Assembly: GCA_010093705.1 (NCBI GenBank)
Contig: MU006093.1
Span: forward strand, 1,441,662 to 1,505,661
Length of the DNA: 64,000 bases
Source: Patellaria atrata CBS 101060
Lineage: Eukaryota > Ascomycota > Dothideomycetes > Patellariales > Patellariaceae
Reading direction: 5' to 3'
Shown: one piece after another, positions 11,257 to 23,047 of the stretch
How positions within the stretch are numbered: the stretch's first letter is position 1
Layout: the number at the start of each line of letters is the position of its first letter
The notes under the pieces: generated by a model
Seen by the model: only the letters and a program-made list of their open reading frames with translations
Database searches by the model: none
What the model was told of the DNA's origin: nothing
Translations under genes and position numbers: made by a program

Positions 11257-13151
11257 AGTTCAAACTAAGAAAAGAAAAAAGAAGCCAGCATCTAGAAAAA
11301 TCAAATATTGAATTACCGAGATAGGTTCAGGCGCATGTCCAGTTTTTAGCTATTAGTTTACGCGCCTCGCATGCTCTCAGTACTACATAACCCCCGTTGT
11401 TAGGACTTGGGGTAGAGTCTCAGGACGATTTGTATCCGTTCTTCCAATCCGTCGGGACTTCGTAGAAAATGCATGTTAACTCAATCAAAATGCTCCGGCG
11501 AACAATGGTACCCTTTCAGATAGATCGGAAAACAAGTTGTTAGATAGAACATCGAGTTGATTGACTGAAAGTGTTCCTTAAGGCAGGTAACGCATGGAGT
11601 GTAATTGCAACACAGAATAGAAAGTTACATCCAAATCAATCAATTTTTGTTGGTAACACGGCAGGTCATTGGTTCGTTAGATCGGAAATAGATTGCAGAA
11701 GCAGTAATAATGCCAGGGTGAGAGAGAAGCACGGTAAATCACTGTACACGTACAATAAAAAGAACGAGAAATACCCGACGACAGCTTGAAACGACGATAT
11801 GACTGAGAAAAACATTAATACAACGATTTCGACTGAAAAATGTCTGTGAGCTTAGGATACCGTCATCGAAGGTTTAACAGCAAGCAGGATAGAAAAACAT
11901 ATATTCACCTGTATTCGGGTATATTTCTACTGGGGGTAGAAGCCGGGGAAATGTTCAGCTCAGCTTCAAATATTTACTCTACTACACTGGAATGAACCTG
12001 CCCGAAGAGTGGTTTCAGCTCTACCAAGTAGGGCGGCCATTAATAGTCTCCTCATCCACCTACCATAGCATTGATGGTGGGCCTGGAGCTTGCGTCATTC
12101 AGTATATTATCTTTGCATGCAGAACCAGGTATGATGGTTGAACCTCCCTATTAGTCGTACATATGCTCCCCACTCGAATAATTCTGGTCTGAGGGGCTAT
12201 CAACATGGAAAATTAAGGCGACGATATCTAGTTTTCATTAGGTCGTGATATAACGCAAGGTATATTGATGAGTTACCCGTATTCCGATTCAGACAGATGG
12301 TGTATCTCCTATTCTGCTCGCACTGCTATAGTTACCAGTACACTGTGGAATCGTACAACTCCGATGAACTTCGTACAGAAGTTATACCTCATATATGAAG
12401 CTTCCATACATAACCCATAATAAGTCAAGGTACCCTGATATAATAGTAGATCTCTGATCTTACATTCATCGCCTCTAGAAGGTGCCGTTTGGTGGTAAAA
12501 ATGAAGGTCCCGGGTTTTGATTCCCGGTCAAATCATCTTCGGATTCTTTGTCTTGACCCGCTGGCTAGCAGCCAGTGGAGGATTATCTTTTTCGTTAATT
12601 CTCCCCACTTGGCCATTCATTTTTTTTAAGTTGTTTTCGTTTTAGACCTTTTGAAAGACTGACGTGGTGATGCAGTCAGGTAGTCAAACCGTAGCGAGGT
12701 TGAAGCAAGGATTGACGGTTGGCCATGGTATGTATGAATACTGCAAGGTAATACAAATCGCGGCATAGGGAAATAACTTTGACTGTAGTATACTTATATG
12801 TTTGAGGTTTTCGGGGTTTTCTGCTCTTATCTCAAGATTGCTAGCTGGCTGTAACTTGGAACACTTCCTAAGAGCATAGAACGGTTCGATCCGCATTGTG
12901 ATGATGGGACAATCCCCAGGCTTCTTCACATAAGCAAACCGTTCTACTCATAGGGTTAATACTCGTATGCTCCCTAAGTTGACTTGTTTGTGGAGTTTTT
13001 ATAAAAGTCATGGAGACCCCGACCCTACCCCTGCGCGTAGCATGTCGGCAGCCGGATAAATATCCTCCGAACACTCTGCCTACGTTTCCTTTACCATCTT
13101 GAAGATTGATAGCAACAGTGGTAGACACAGTTATTTCCTACACATCTCGCA
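11257..13151. other. Gene-poor region of 1.9 kb
   Basis: Lies between divergent genes (PTH11-like, minus; SWP1-like, plus). No ORF with protein-like character was found on either strand. A tRNA-like arm is described separately near 12500. Confidence 0.5.
12493..12537 (+). other. tRNA-like T-arm / possible SINE remnant
   Basis: The segment holds a five-base stem, CCGGG and CCCGG, around an eight-base loop TTTTGATT, close to a tRNA T-arm with a damaged B box (GGTTTTGATTCC against GGTTCGANTCC). A D-arm-like TTTGGTGGTAAAA lies only about 15 bp upstream, too close to leave room for an anticodon arm. It may be a decayed tRNA or tRNA-derived element, or chance. Confidence 0.2.
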
Positions 13152-14127
13152 ATGCGTTTCCTACACCCTCTCATCCAAGCAGTACTACTTGTCAATGCTG
13201 GTGTAGCGTTCGCAGCATCTTCATGGAGCTTTGAGGACGCCACCCTGTCAATTCAAACTAAAGGAGCTGGTGTAGGGGGTGGTTCCAAAGAGAAGTGAGC
13301 TCGTTGAGTCCGATTGCTGAATACTGTTAACATTGTTTGCTCTTAGACTCTCTCCTACGACCCCCCTTTCGAAGCCTGTATCCCTAGGCGTAGCGGACAC
13401 ATTAAAGGTGATCCTGACAACTACGGAAGGCAAGAAGAGCAAGAAACCACACCAAGCTTTCCTGGCACTCAATGATCCTACAACTGGACTCGAGGAGTCA
13501 TATCCTTTTAGTGTTAAGGACAATGGCAAGGCGAAGGTAGATTTAGTATGTGAAGCTAAGGTAGCATCACATTGAATAACCTCAGCTAACTGCTTGTAGA
13601 CTCACAAAGACCTACCGCTACAATTTGTAACATCCAAGGAATCCTTAACTGCATATATTGTCATTGGTTCTTTTGGATCCTCAGCACCTTTGAAAAGCAA
13701 GTCTTTCAACATCAAGATTGATCGCGACCCCAATACACCAATCAATGCACCTGAACCGCCTGTCCGGTATGGAAAGCGTGACGAAATTCATCACATCTTC
13801 CGCTCAAACCCAAAAAGTCCATCAAAGATTATAACCCTTGTGTTCGCTGCTGCCGTCCTTGGAGCGGTGGTTGCGCTGTTCGGGGTGTGGACAACATTGG
13901 GCGCGAATTTGAACCATTTGCCGAAAGCATTGAGCAACGCCCCTATCCCGCATGCACTATTTTTTGGCTCTATACTTGCGATTGAGGCCACATTTTTTAT
14001 GTATTATACCACGTGGAACCTATTCCAAACGCTACCAGCTGCTGCTGCAGTAGGTGCTGTCGCGTTTTTGAGCGGAAGTAGAGCGCTTTCGGAGGTTCAA
14101 GAGAGAAGATTGGCGGGATTAAGATGA
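13152..14127 (+). CDS. SWP1: Oligosaccharyltransferase delta subunit (Swp1 / ribophorin II)
   Basis: Subunit of the ER oligosaccharyltransferase that transfers the core glycan to Asn of nascent proteins. Exons 13152-13294, 13347-13545 and 13600-14127 give 289 aa, the usual fungal length. A signal peptide (MRFLHPLIQAVLLVNAGVAFA) leads into a lumenal beta domain with SLGVADTLKVILTTTEGK and PHQAFLALNDPTTGLE. The conserved membrane part begins after PPVRYGKRDEIHHIFR. It has three helices: LVFAAAVLGAVVALFGVW, ALFFGSILAIEATFFMYY and AAAAVGAVAFLSG. The pattern of one lumenal domain followed by three C-terminal helices is that of ribophorin II. Both introns are about 52-54 bp with normal donors. Confidence 0.94.
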
Positions 14128-14632
14128 CGTAGATATTGAGATATGATATCAAAAGCTTATCTAAGGGCCGAGGAAAGGGAGTTGTCTCAATGCAGCGCTT
14201 CCTTTATGAAACATGATGAGGATAATGTAAGACTTCAAGGTTCAAATCATCCCAGTGATGATACGAAGCTGCTATGTAAGATTTTACGGCGTTCAATGTA
14301 GAGTAGGAATCAAAGGAAATCTTGCAATGAGAACCCCTTGATCATTTCCTCTACCGTAAATCCGGAGGACTCACCAACTGTGCTACAATATTACCAACAA
14401 CACGTTTTCTAAATAAATCATGAATGTTAATCTTTCTTTATAATATCCGCAGATCAGATACATATGTCTATTTCCAATGGACAAACATCATTAAAGTCTG
14501 GGCGTTATTAACCACCAATCAAATACGGATTTCGCCGCAGCTTCCCGTCATGACTTTCTCAAGACTCAAGCCTGATCAAAGGACTGAACACCACCTCATT
14601 CACAACCAACAGTAATCTCTCAATTACGCCCG
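14128..14632. other. Intergenic region
   Basis: About 500 bp between two plus-strand genes; nothing beyond expected UTR and promoter sequence was noticed. Confidence 0.5.
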
Positions 14633-15355
14633 ATGGGTTCGTCAGCATCAAAAGCAACAAAAACAGCTGCTTCTGCAACACGCAAATACCCTTCCCGTAT
14701 CTCAACAGCGACTCAGACTCAACCACAACGGTCCACAAACGCACCTCCACAACCACCATCCACAGGCGATCCGACAAGTCCTGGCCCAACAACACGACCA
14801 CAAGTTCAAGCAAGCAGCCAAAAGGACGAAGGTTTTTGATTACATTTCTTCTATATCTGGAGGACCTGGTCTAACCTCCTACCAGCCATCTCCCTCGATG
14901 CCTCCGACCCAGTCTACGCCTCCCACCTCCGCCAACTCGGGGCCGTCCAACCTAATCCCCATTTCTCTCACTCTTCGACCTCTCCACTCGATCCTACACC
15001 CTCAAATGCAATCCGCCCCTCTTTCTCCCGTCTGCCGTCATCTCAATCCCAACCAAGCGTCGATCCCTCCTCGATACCCGCAAACTTCTTCCCCTCCCCC
15101 TCAAGCATTGCGCAAAATCCAGCACTAGTTGTGCTGGAAGCGCGACGGTGGCTGCAAGCGGAAGCGGAAAAGGAGTTTGAGGGCGTGGGCAGGAGGGGGT
15201 TTAAGGGACGCAGGTTTGTGGACGCGGTTACTATACGGCAGGCGCTGAGATTGAGGGAGGAAGGGGTTGAAGAGAGCAGGATCGAGAAAAGCTTGGGGTT
15301 AGAGAATGGCGTGGTGGGAAAGTTAGGAAGACAAGGGGTTTTGGATAGTTCTTGA
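14633..15355 (+). CDS. Conserved fungal protein with N-myristoylation signal and C-terminal helical (HTH-like) domain
   Basis: No named function recognised. Exons 14633-14831 and 14886-15355 (54-bp intron, branch TCTAAC) give 222 aa. The N-terminus MGSSASKATK fits an N-myristoylation signal: Gly2, with Ser at position 6 and Lys at 7. A Pro/Thr/Gln/Ser-rich low-complexity stretch follows to about residue 65. The second exon opens AISLDASDPVYASHLRQLG and QPNPHFSHSST, a compact block that reads as conserved, then another Ser/Pro-rich linker. The last 75 residues are charged helices (ARRWLQAEAEKEFEGVGRRG; TIRQALRLREEGVEESRIEK) resembling a small helix-turn-helix unit. I infer a lipid-anchored peripheral membrane protein. 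The N-myristoyltransferase gene lies in the same window at 36.6-38.6 kb. Confidence 0.8.
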
Positions 15356-15537
15356 GTTGTGTGTATCCCGGGAAGGGAAGAGGGGATTCTGGGGTATGGT
15401 TGGCGTTATGGGTGTTTGTATTATTGCGGCATTTAAAGTGTACACAGAGTTAAAGAAACCCGTGACCTGACCCGAGGCAATCGCTACAGAGTAAAGACAG
15501 TTTCTTCCAGAATCACCTAATCGGATGAAGCTTTACA

Positions 15538-16687
15538 CTACCACGCTGAGTGTCCACCATCTATCTTGAGATCGGCTCCCTTTGCGAATACGGTCAGCAT
15601 TCTAAAATCCTAAAACATAAAGACCGGCAGGAGCAAGAAAATGATGAGATTTGACACGAGGACGAACTCACCGTCATGAAACTACTAGCATCACTCATCA
15701 AAAAGACTGCCGCACCCCTATATTCCCTCGGACCTGACAATCTCCCTAACATATTCTGCTTCGGCCACTCCGTCTTGCGCTCCGGAAACCTCTCAAATAG
15801 CTCCTCCACCATCTGCGTAACAATATATCCCGGTGAAATCGTATTCACCCTGATGCCATGCTCGCCCCACTCCATAGCGAGGTTCCGCCCGAGCTGCAGG
15901 ACCGCAGCTTTCGAGGCATTGTATGCCGGACAGATGAGTCCCCGGTTCGCCACACTACCGCTCATGCTCGCGATAATGACGATACTACCCCCTTGCTCGA
16001 ACCGCACCATCTGCCGAGCCACCGCCTGCGCGGTCATGAACGCACCTGTTACGTTTACCGAAAACATCCGATTCGCGTCTTCGGCCGTATACTCCAGCGC
16101 TGGGGTTTCCTGCTGGATTCCGGCTGCGGCGATCAGCCCGTCCAATCGACCGTGCTCGTCCGCAATCGCGGATATCGTTTCGTTGAGCGCGGGCACATCT
16201 CGCACGTCGATTTGTCGGTAATGGAGATTGGTGCCGAGGTCGAGGCGTGCGCGCTCGGCTATGGGGTGGAAGGAGCTGGACGGACTGGGGAGGATGTCGA
16301 GGGCGTAGACTACGGGCTATCAGCTTGATGGGCAACACAGCCTCCCTGGGAAGCTGTAGTGTTTGGGTTTTATAGACCTGTCGCTCCAGCTTCCAGCAAT
16401 GCTTCTGCTTGTGTCAGACCCAAACCCCTTGCTCCACCTGAGACGAGGATTATTTTGTCCCTGAGACCAAACTCGGGGAGAAGTTTCGTGGTCTCAACGG
16501 AGGATTGTGCAGTTTTAGGGTTTCCCGAGATTGAGGCAGAGGGAAGCGCTACGCGGTCATGTTCTCGACGGGAGGTAGTGGTAGAGAAGGCAAATCGGGG
16601 CACGACTGGGAGGGCTTGGATGGAAGGACGGAGAGATGGGAGAGGACGGGTGATTAGGAGGCGGTGGGCGAGTCTTTGGGAGCGCAT
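15538..16687 (-). CDS. Short-chain dehydrogenase/reductase with mitochondrial-type presequence
   Basis: NAD(P)-dependent classical SDR; substrate unknown, though the sequence style resembles sorbose/sugar-alcohol or 3-oxoacyl reductase relatives. Exons 16378-16687, 15672-16309 and 15538-15579 give 329 aa. About 75 N-terminal residues are Arg/Ser/Pro-rich and acid-poor (MRSQRLAHRLLITRPLPSL), as in a matrix presequence. The Rossmann motif is SGGARGLGL, followed by the AAAG equivalent in LIAAAGIQ. The catalytic Ser lies in IIASMSGSVA and the YxxxK in YNASKAAVLQLG. IRVNTISPGYI follows, and the 14-codon last exon ends GADLKIDGGHSAW. An extension of the same exon past the donor at 15671 would give a Ser-rich tail and lose this conserved end, so the spliced form is preferred. 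Motifs are intact. Confidence 0.9.
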
Positions 16688-17914
16688 CTTTGTTAGGTTG
16701 GAAGTTATGGTTTGGGCCTTGTGGAGTGAGGTCTCGTTCGAAAGATGGAGCGATGGACTGTTGGTGCTTCCTGTTGAAGGAGGTGTAACACAACCTCAAG
16801 CTCTCTTGTGACTCAAACCTCCTCTTTCGTCTCTGTATGCTGTATAATGTCAATCTTCTTTGTCTGAACTCTTCATCGTCTCGTCGTCGAACGGTAATGT
16901 ACACGACGGGATACAGTACGATATGACATAAAATCCACCCGACTCGATCCACTATAGCATATCTATCAATCTCCACATATCATACGTCTCTTTCTCAACC
17001 GTATAAACAAAACAGAAGTCCAGTAGGCTCTCCCATCCCCTTATAGCTCGGGGTCCGGCCAAGCTCCTCCAACCCCTCTCTTCGCTTTCCCCACACTAAC
17101 TCTATTTATCCCCACGAATCTACGTACCTTCGACTTCCCCCCTTTCCAGATCGAAAAGGTAAAATCTGCGCTCAGGCCAAATCTCCTTCATAGCTTTTGG
17201 TTCCCAGATCTGAGATCTTCCCGTCCCATCGGTCCATCTACACTACTGTACGTAATTCTCCGGTCTTTTGTTTCCTGGTTCCCGGGCGGCGCAAGAGGCG
17301 GGAACCCTAAAAACTGCTATGAAGGACGTATGGTCTGTGCTTTTTGAGGTTTCTCATGCACGCTGGGTTCTGGGATTTCCATCGTGTGCCGTCATAGCCG
17401 GCGATGTCAGAGTGTGGGGTAAATCAGGATGCGCTAGACAACGGTGGGAAGTTGTTTATGAAGACGTCGTGGGAACGTCTTATTGCTCTGACATATTTTT
17501 GTTTTGACATGTTTCTGCTCTGATATGTTACTGCTCCGACGTGTTACTACTCTGGCATGTTTCTGCGCTAGCATGTTTTGGCTCTGACATTATTCACATG
17601 TGCAAATTCTTGTACGAATACTTTGAGAAAGATAGATATGTCGTTAATTACCAGATCATTCGCGCTCATCTGATCCACAGTCTCTCGATTGGCATATATA
17701 CTCCTTATCTACGAGATAATGGGAAACAACTATACAAAAAATAAATCCTTCCACATATGCGCATCTAAATGCTCATCTGAAAAATTAACCAAGATATGGA
17801 TGAAAATAATTTGGAAACCCTCAAACCCATCAACGCCGACAGTCTTGCATAATCTTAGTATGCTGAGAGAATGAATCGACTGTTTAATATTAAAGGGAGG
17901 CATGCATCCTTCCT
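16688..17914. other. Intergenic region with 16-bp minisatellite
   Basis: About 1.2 kb from the SDR start to the 3' end of the antiporter gene. Contains the degenerate tandem repeat at 17484-17591. No credible gene. Confidence 0.5.
17484..17591. repeat. Degenerate 16-bp tandem repeat, about seven units
   Basis: Units resemble TGCTCTGACATGTTTC and vary by a few substitutions: TGCTCTGATATGTTAC, TGCTCCGACGTGTTAC, TACTCTGGCATGTTTC and TGCGCTAGCATGTTT can be read in a row. Unit length is 14-17 bp. Lies in the downstream gap between two genes. Confidence 0.75.
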
Positions 17915-20900
17915 CTACGAAGACGTCTTCGCGTTGATGACCAGCACGCTGGCCCTGAGACCGCTAGACACAGCTCTCTCACCCAAAACACCCAAAGCTT
18001 TCCTCGCATCAACGTGCGGTGTATCGGTATCCTTCTCCAGCGAGAACTCTTGCATCCTCAAAGCATGTCTGCCCAAGATGATCATGTCACCAGCGTTCTT
18101 GGGGCTCTGGCCGACCTCTTCAGCCGCTCGAGCGAGCACGTCCTTGACGGGCGTTTCAGTGACGATGGTGTCGAATTTGACGCGTGTCATTTGTTCTGAG
18201 GGGAGAGAACTGCTGATTGCTGCGAAGAAAGTGGCATCCCGCTCGTTGGGGTCGAACATCGATGTCTGGAACTTGACGTGCACGATAGTTGCGGTGATAT
18301 CTTCCTTCTCGGCAAGCTGGATCGCCAGGCGTAGCGCCACTCTATCATCTTCGCCACCAAAGAAGGCCATGAAGATATGATGGCTTTGATCCGCTTGTAC
18401 AGAGGCGAAAGCTTCACTGGCAGTGGAACGGAACGATATAGCACTGAGGTTGTACTTCGGCTTCGGCCTATCCTTATTGGCGATAGCGATGCCTCCAAAA
18501 CGGCGGGCGACGAACACGGCGGAGTTGCAAGGTTGGTGATCCAAAGTGTTGAGTACGAAGTTAGTATAAGCTGCCGAAGAAAGCTTTCCACTGGTGCTGT
18601 TGGGGTTGGGGGCATTGAGTAGTTGAGTTTCGCTCAAAGTGCCATTCTCACTCCAGGGAAGAAGTATCAAGTCAGACGAGACCTCTGCTGCCTTTCCAAC
18701 TAACACCTCGGCGAATGAAGACTCTGGTATGACGGAAACCTCACCAGTGACGGAGATATTATTCATCTGGCCAACAGTACGGAAAGTGTTAACGACAGGA
18801 TCGAGTACGGTGAATTCTTCAACCTCAGATACTTTCATAACCGAGGAATCACGATCCGTAAGTTCAACTAGACGAATTCCGTAAGCTTCCACTGGCCGTT
18901 CGGGGGGCCTTTCACTTGAGGGAGTGTCAACGGGATCGGAGTTCTTGTTGAAAGCTTCATCTTTAGAGGTGGGGTGAGAGGGATGAGTCTTATGCACTAC
19001 TCCAGGGCAACTGCCGCTAAGCATAGACATAAGAGTGACAAGTGCAGGCATGTTATCCATGCGAAGATATACGAGCAGACGCTGAATTTTGGTGGTCTGG
19101 AATTTGTCGAATGCCAAGCTATCGCCCGAGCTCTCGTCATCCGAACGGGCAATTGGAGCGCCAGTATCCCAATCGATCTCACCTCGCTTCCAGGCTTCGA
19201 TCTTCTTTTGGTACCATCCTGGATAGAGCATCACTGTTAGAGGTGTGGTAGTGAAGGTGGTAACAACGGCCATGACAACGAAAACGGTGAACGTTCGTCC
19301 ACTCAAAATCTTGGCCTGTAAACCGATGTTCTACGCAAAATGTCAGAATTTGGACAACAAATGGATTGAGTCGATTACTCACCAGCACAATGAGTTCTAC
19401 CAAGCCTTTGCAGCTCATCAAAGCTCCGATGGCGAAAGATTCACGCCACACTAGCCCATTGAAGCGAGCAGCGAGAGCGGCACCGAAGAACTTAGTGAAG
19501 AAGGCGACAGAAATGACGGCAGCTACATATGCCCAAACCATTCCACTGTCGAGCAATCCTAAATTGGTGTTTAAACCTGAGAGTGCAAAGTAGAGCGGAA
19601 GGAACAGGGTACTGATCAGATCCTCAAGCTTTTCAGTAAGTTGAATGGCGAAACCACCTTCATGCGGGCATAGCAGTCCGATCATGAAACCACCGAAGAT
19701 AGGATGCACGCCAATAACACCAGTAAAGAATGCTGAGGCGAGAGTGAGCAACAGTGTAAGGGCGACAATACTCTGACTAGGGCCATTGGTGAGGGCATTG
19801 TTCTTTCGTAGGATCCACATGAACACAGGGCGAACGGCGTAGACGAGAAACAAGACATATCCCAAACAGGTCAACAGAACCCATACTGCCGTGAGACCGG
19901 ATCCTGAATTCACCAAGGCGACACAGAGAGCGAGCAAAATCCAGCCTGTATCACATATCAGTATCGTCACGTGCTGTGATCTGCAACCTTGCATGGTGAA
20001 GCGCAGGGATGGAGATGTGGTGCGGAAAGATGCCAAGACTTACCGATAACGTCGTTTCCAACACCAGCAGAAAGTACAATGATACCGACAGGTGTCACAA
20101 GGAGTTTCAAGTCGACTAGAATTCTGCACAGGACGGGAAAGGCCTATTTTCGGGTCAGCGCTAATGTTCTACGAGTCCAGCTGATAATGTACGAGAATGC
20201 TGAGTGCTTCGCCGACGTCACGCCGCGCGGTCACCTTAGCTCTTGGCTGAGATTCCACGAATTTCCAACTGCTGGCAGAATAAAACTCGAAGATACGTAC
20301 CGTAATAGCCATAGCAACGCCGATGAACAGTAAGTAAGTACCGAAATCGATATGTTCAAGGCCTTCATCGCCAGCAAATTCCTTGTACAAACCCCATGCG
20401 ACGGCGCCGCCCAGTCCGAAAGGGAGGAGCATACCACCGACTCCCACGCTGAGTGCGATTTTCCAGTTGCTGATGAGGAATCTCAAGTCGACTTCTAAGC
20501 CGACCAAAAACAGAAACAGCACTAGACCGAGGTTTGCAACGAGGGCAAGATTGGGCATGGATGCCTCGGGGAAAATAGATTCAGTGAAGCCAGGAATCCT
20601 ACCGAAGACTGAGGGACCGAGAAGAATGCCGCCGATAACTTCGGCGATGACACGAGGTTGGCGCAATTTCGAGAGGGGGAAATGCAGCAGACGACAGAAG
20701 ATGATGATGATACCAGCCTAGTTCGTGTCAGAAGATAGACGATATTGCTACCCCTAAACACACGGAATAGTCAAAGAGGTTCTGTTGGTTCTGCTACGTA
20801 CCTGAATGATGAAGATAATAATTGGTTCCTTGGGGTTATACTCTGTTGGATTTGACCCCTCGATAATACCAGCTTGAGGGGGAGCTCTGTTGCCATCGCC

Positions 20901-20963
20901 AGGCTCGGAGACTCCCGCCCTGATGACCAGGTTGGCGACCACATCGGTGAAGCCTACAGTCAT
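17915..20963 (-). CDS. KHA1: K+/H+ antiporter, CPA2 family (Kha1-like)
   Basis: Monovalent cation/proton antiporter of the CPA2 family. Yeast Kha1 of this group acts in endomembranes in K+ and pH homeostasis. Five exons (20802-20963, 20301-20717, 20044-20143, 19383-19945, 17915-19330) give about 885 aa. The first ATG in frame is at 20963 (MTVGFTDVV); the triplet at 20972 is GTG. The Na/H-exchanger domain covers about residues 50-440. It includes [33 protein letters not shown], the family GND in [12 protein letters not shown], and [16 protein letters not shown]. The C-terminal half is cytosolic, with two Usp-like segments. One contains [13 protein letters not shown], and the end reads DMIILGRH followed by GLRASVLVI, typical of fungal Kha1 proteins. 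Nothing is missing. Confidence 0.93.
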
Positions 20964-22771
20964 GATGTCCACTTATTCCTCTTGCTCCCACACTGTTTGT
21001 TCAGAGAGGTGGTATTCAGGGAAGGGGATCAAGTGAGATAGCAGGTTTAGAAGTGATGATATGAGGGTGGTTTAAATACATATGGGGACGGAGTCCGAAT
21101 GGGCAAAGCTTCCCATAACTTGGTTCACGATATTATCACGATGATTACTTCGGCGGGAGCACTAGGAGATTTGGCGTGAAACATTGGTGGATAGTCCTGC
21201 CACACTGAAAGTCCTAGAACTCCCTTTCAGAAGCCATGCTGCCAAGGCGTTCGGGGATATGGGTCAGAGCGTGGGGATTAGGCGATCTTGGGAACCTGCC
21301 GCTGCGCTTTGCTTTGACCTCCGCTTTGACTTTGTGCTTTGACCTGACACCGGTTTGGCTCGCACTGCCGTTTGCAGGTGACTGAGCACAGGTTGGTCCT
21401 ATCATGCTGAATATACATACAAGTATTTGCATCATTCCTGCATATTCCCCGGTGATGCTGCACTTGATGCACTCGCTGCAATCGCTGTACTCTCATCCAG
21501 TTTCGTCAGATCGCCCTATCTGTTCACATGTTGAGGCACGGCTGGACAGACTTGCTGGCTCATCCAGGTCGAGAAGTCCTCACCGCGCTCTTCACCGCTC
21601 CGCTGTTGATGAGAGTGGAAACGAGCTGATCCAAGTGAAGCTGCGGTCGACGGACGAGCGAACGGGCTTCTTGCTGGTTCCTTTGTCTTGGAACCCACCC
21701 CTCCTTCCCGGTGCGTACCCCAATCATCTCCATGAGGGGTACTCATGTGCTCGTTATTGGATACTTGGGCATCGACCATCACCGTTGTTCGATTTGATAG
21801 AGAATACAGATTCTACATCAGCGACGAAGTAGTGCAGTATTTGCACATGTCTCCCAGTATAACTCAAAGTTCTTGGTCCTGCGCGGTATTTTCCCACGCC
21901 TATTTCAAAGCAATCAGTTGGCGGGGAGGAGACATCAATAGAACGGACCAATCGTCCACTACTTTCTATTAGGATACGGGTAGCATCAGTACTGAGCTGC
22001 TAGTCCCTTAAGGAACCTTAGGGGTTCAGGCGATAGCAATACTATACTGTCACAGTACAAGTAGAATCGCGTAGGACGGAGTACACTTCTTACTTGATGC
22101 CTCGATTAATTCGACTCCGATGGTCATGAACTTTTCCAGCTGAGTAACCACTGTCGCACAAGTATGGAAAACAGATTTATCTACTACTACCAGAAATCCC
22201 AACGTTCTCATACCTCGCTTATGGGAATAACTGCCCGAGATCAGTACGGTAGAAATCTAGATCAGCTTGCCCGCAGACACCTATGCGGCCCCGGCGTAGG
22301 ATCTTAGTTCTAAGCATGGAATAGGAAAGTGTACCCCGCATAACACTGAATAACAAAACTACAAGTATCTTGATGACCGTAAGCTGTAACCTTAAAATAT
22401 CTATCATACTTTCTTGTATCGAAAAGTGTCGCTTGCCCTAACATCAACACCCTGAATATCCTTTCGATTTTGGGAAGCGCTGCCATGCGTATACGAGTAC
22501 GCATAAAGTAAGTCTCTGGGACATGCCGAAAGCCTTTGAGTTACGCGATAGGAAATGTAGAGACAATCGGTTGAAGAAGTTGTTCTACGTGTAAGTGAAG
22601 TTTCACATGACGCAACATCATCCTGTAGAATCCCTCAAATTCTCGCAAGGCTGGGTTATTCTCAGGAGTCAGGACCTCCTCTCGCTGTATTCACCCGTCT
22701 CTTAGGAAGGTACAGGCGTTGTGCTCTACGCGTTCAACTTTCTGTTCTCGCGTCAATCTTTTGGGGTTTTG

Positions 22772-22779
22772 ATATAAAT
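22772..22779 (+). promoter_or_regulatory. TATA-like box before small ORF
   Basis: ATATAAAT lies about 53-60 bp upstream of the ATG at 22832. It supports, weakly, a transcribed small gene. Confidence 0.3.
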
Positions 22780-22831
22780 CCTTCATTCGAAATCCGTCAT
22801 AAAGCTCTGCCGCTATTGATCAGTCAAAATC

Positions 22832-23047
22832 ATGAGCTATCAGGCTATCAGTTATGTAAACTCGTGGAAGACGTTCGGATCACTGTGTCAGGCCTTGGTC
22901 ACGCGATATCGAACGTTTCTCATTCTCTCAGCCCTTCATGTCGTAGCCCTACTTATAATACGGAGGAAAACCTTTGAATTCGAACCTTTCGATTTAATTT
23001 ACGCTCTCAAGAACCCTGTGTCAGATGTAAAGGACGGAAATGGCTAA
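22832..23047 (+). CDS. Possible small single-helix membrane protein (71 aa)
   Basis: Unrecognised. An ATG in reasonable context opens a 71-codon frame with one hydrophobic stretch (TFLILSALHVVALLII) after a short polar N-terminus, then an acidic tail. A TATA-like element sits just upstream. Against it: no family resemblance, isolation in a gene desert, and a length that occurs by chance. An unseen intron could extend it. Confidence 0.25.
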   Translation: MSYQAISYVNSWKTFGSLCQALVTRYRTFLILSALHVVALLIIRRKTFEFEPFDLIYALKNPVSDVKDGNG

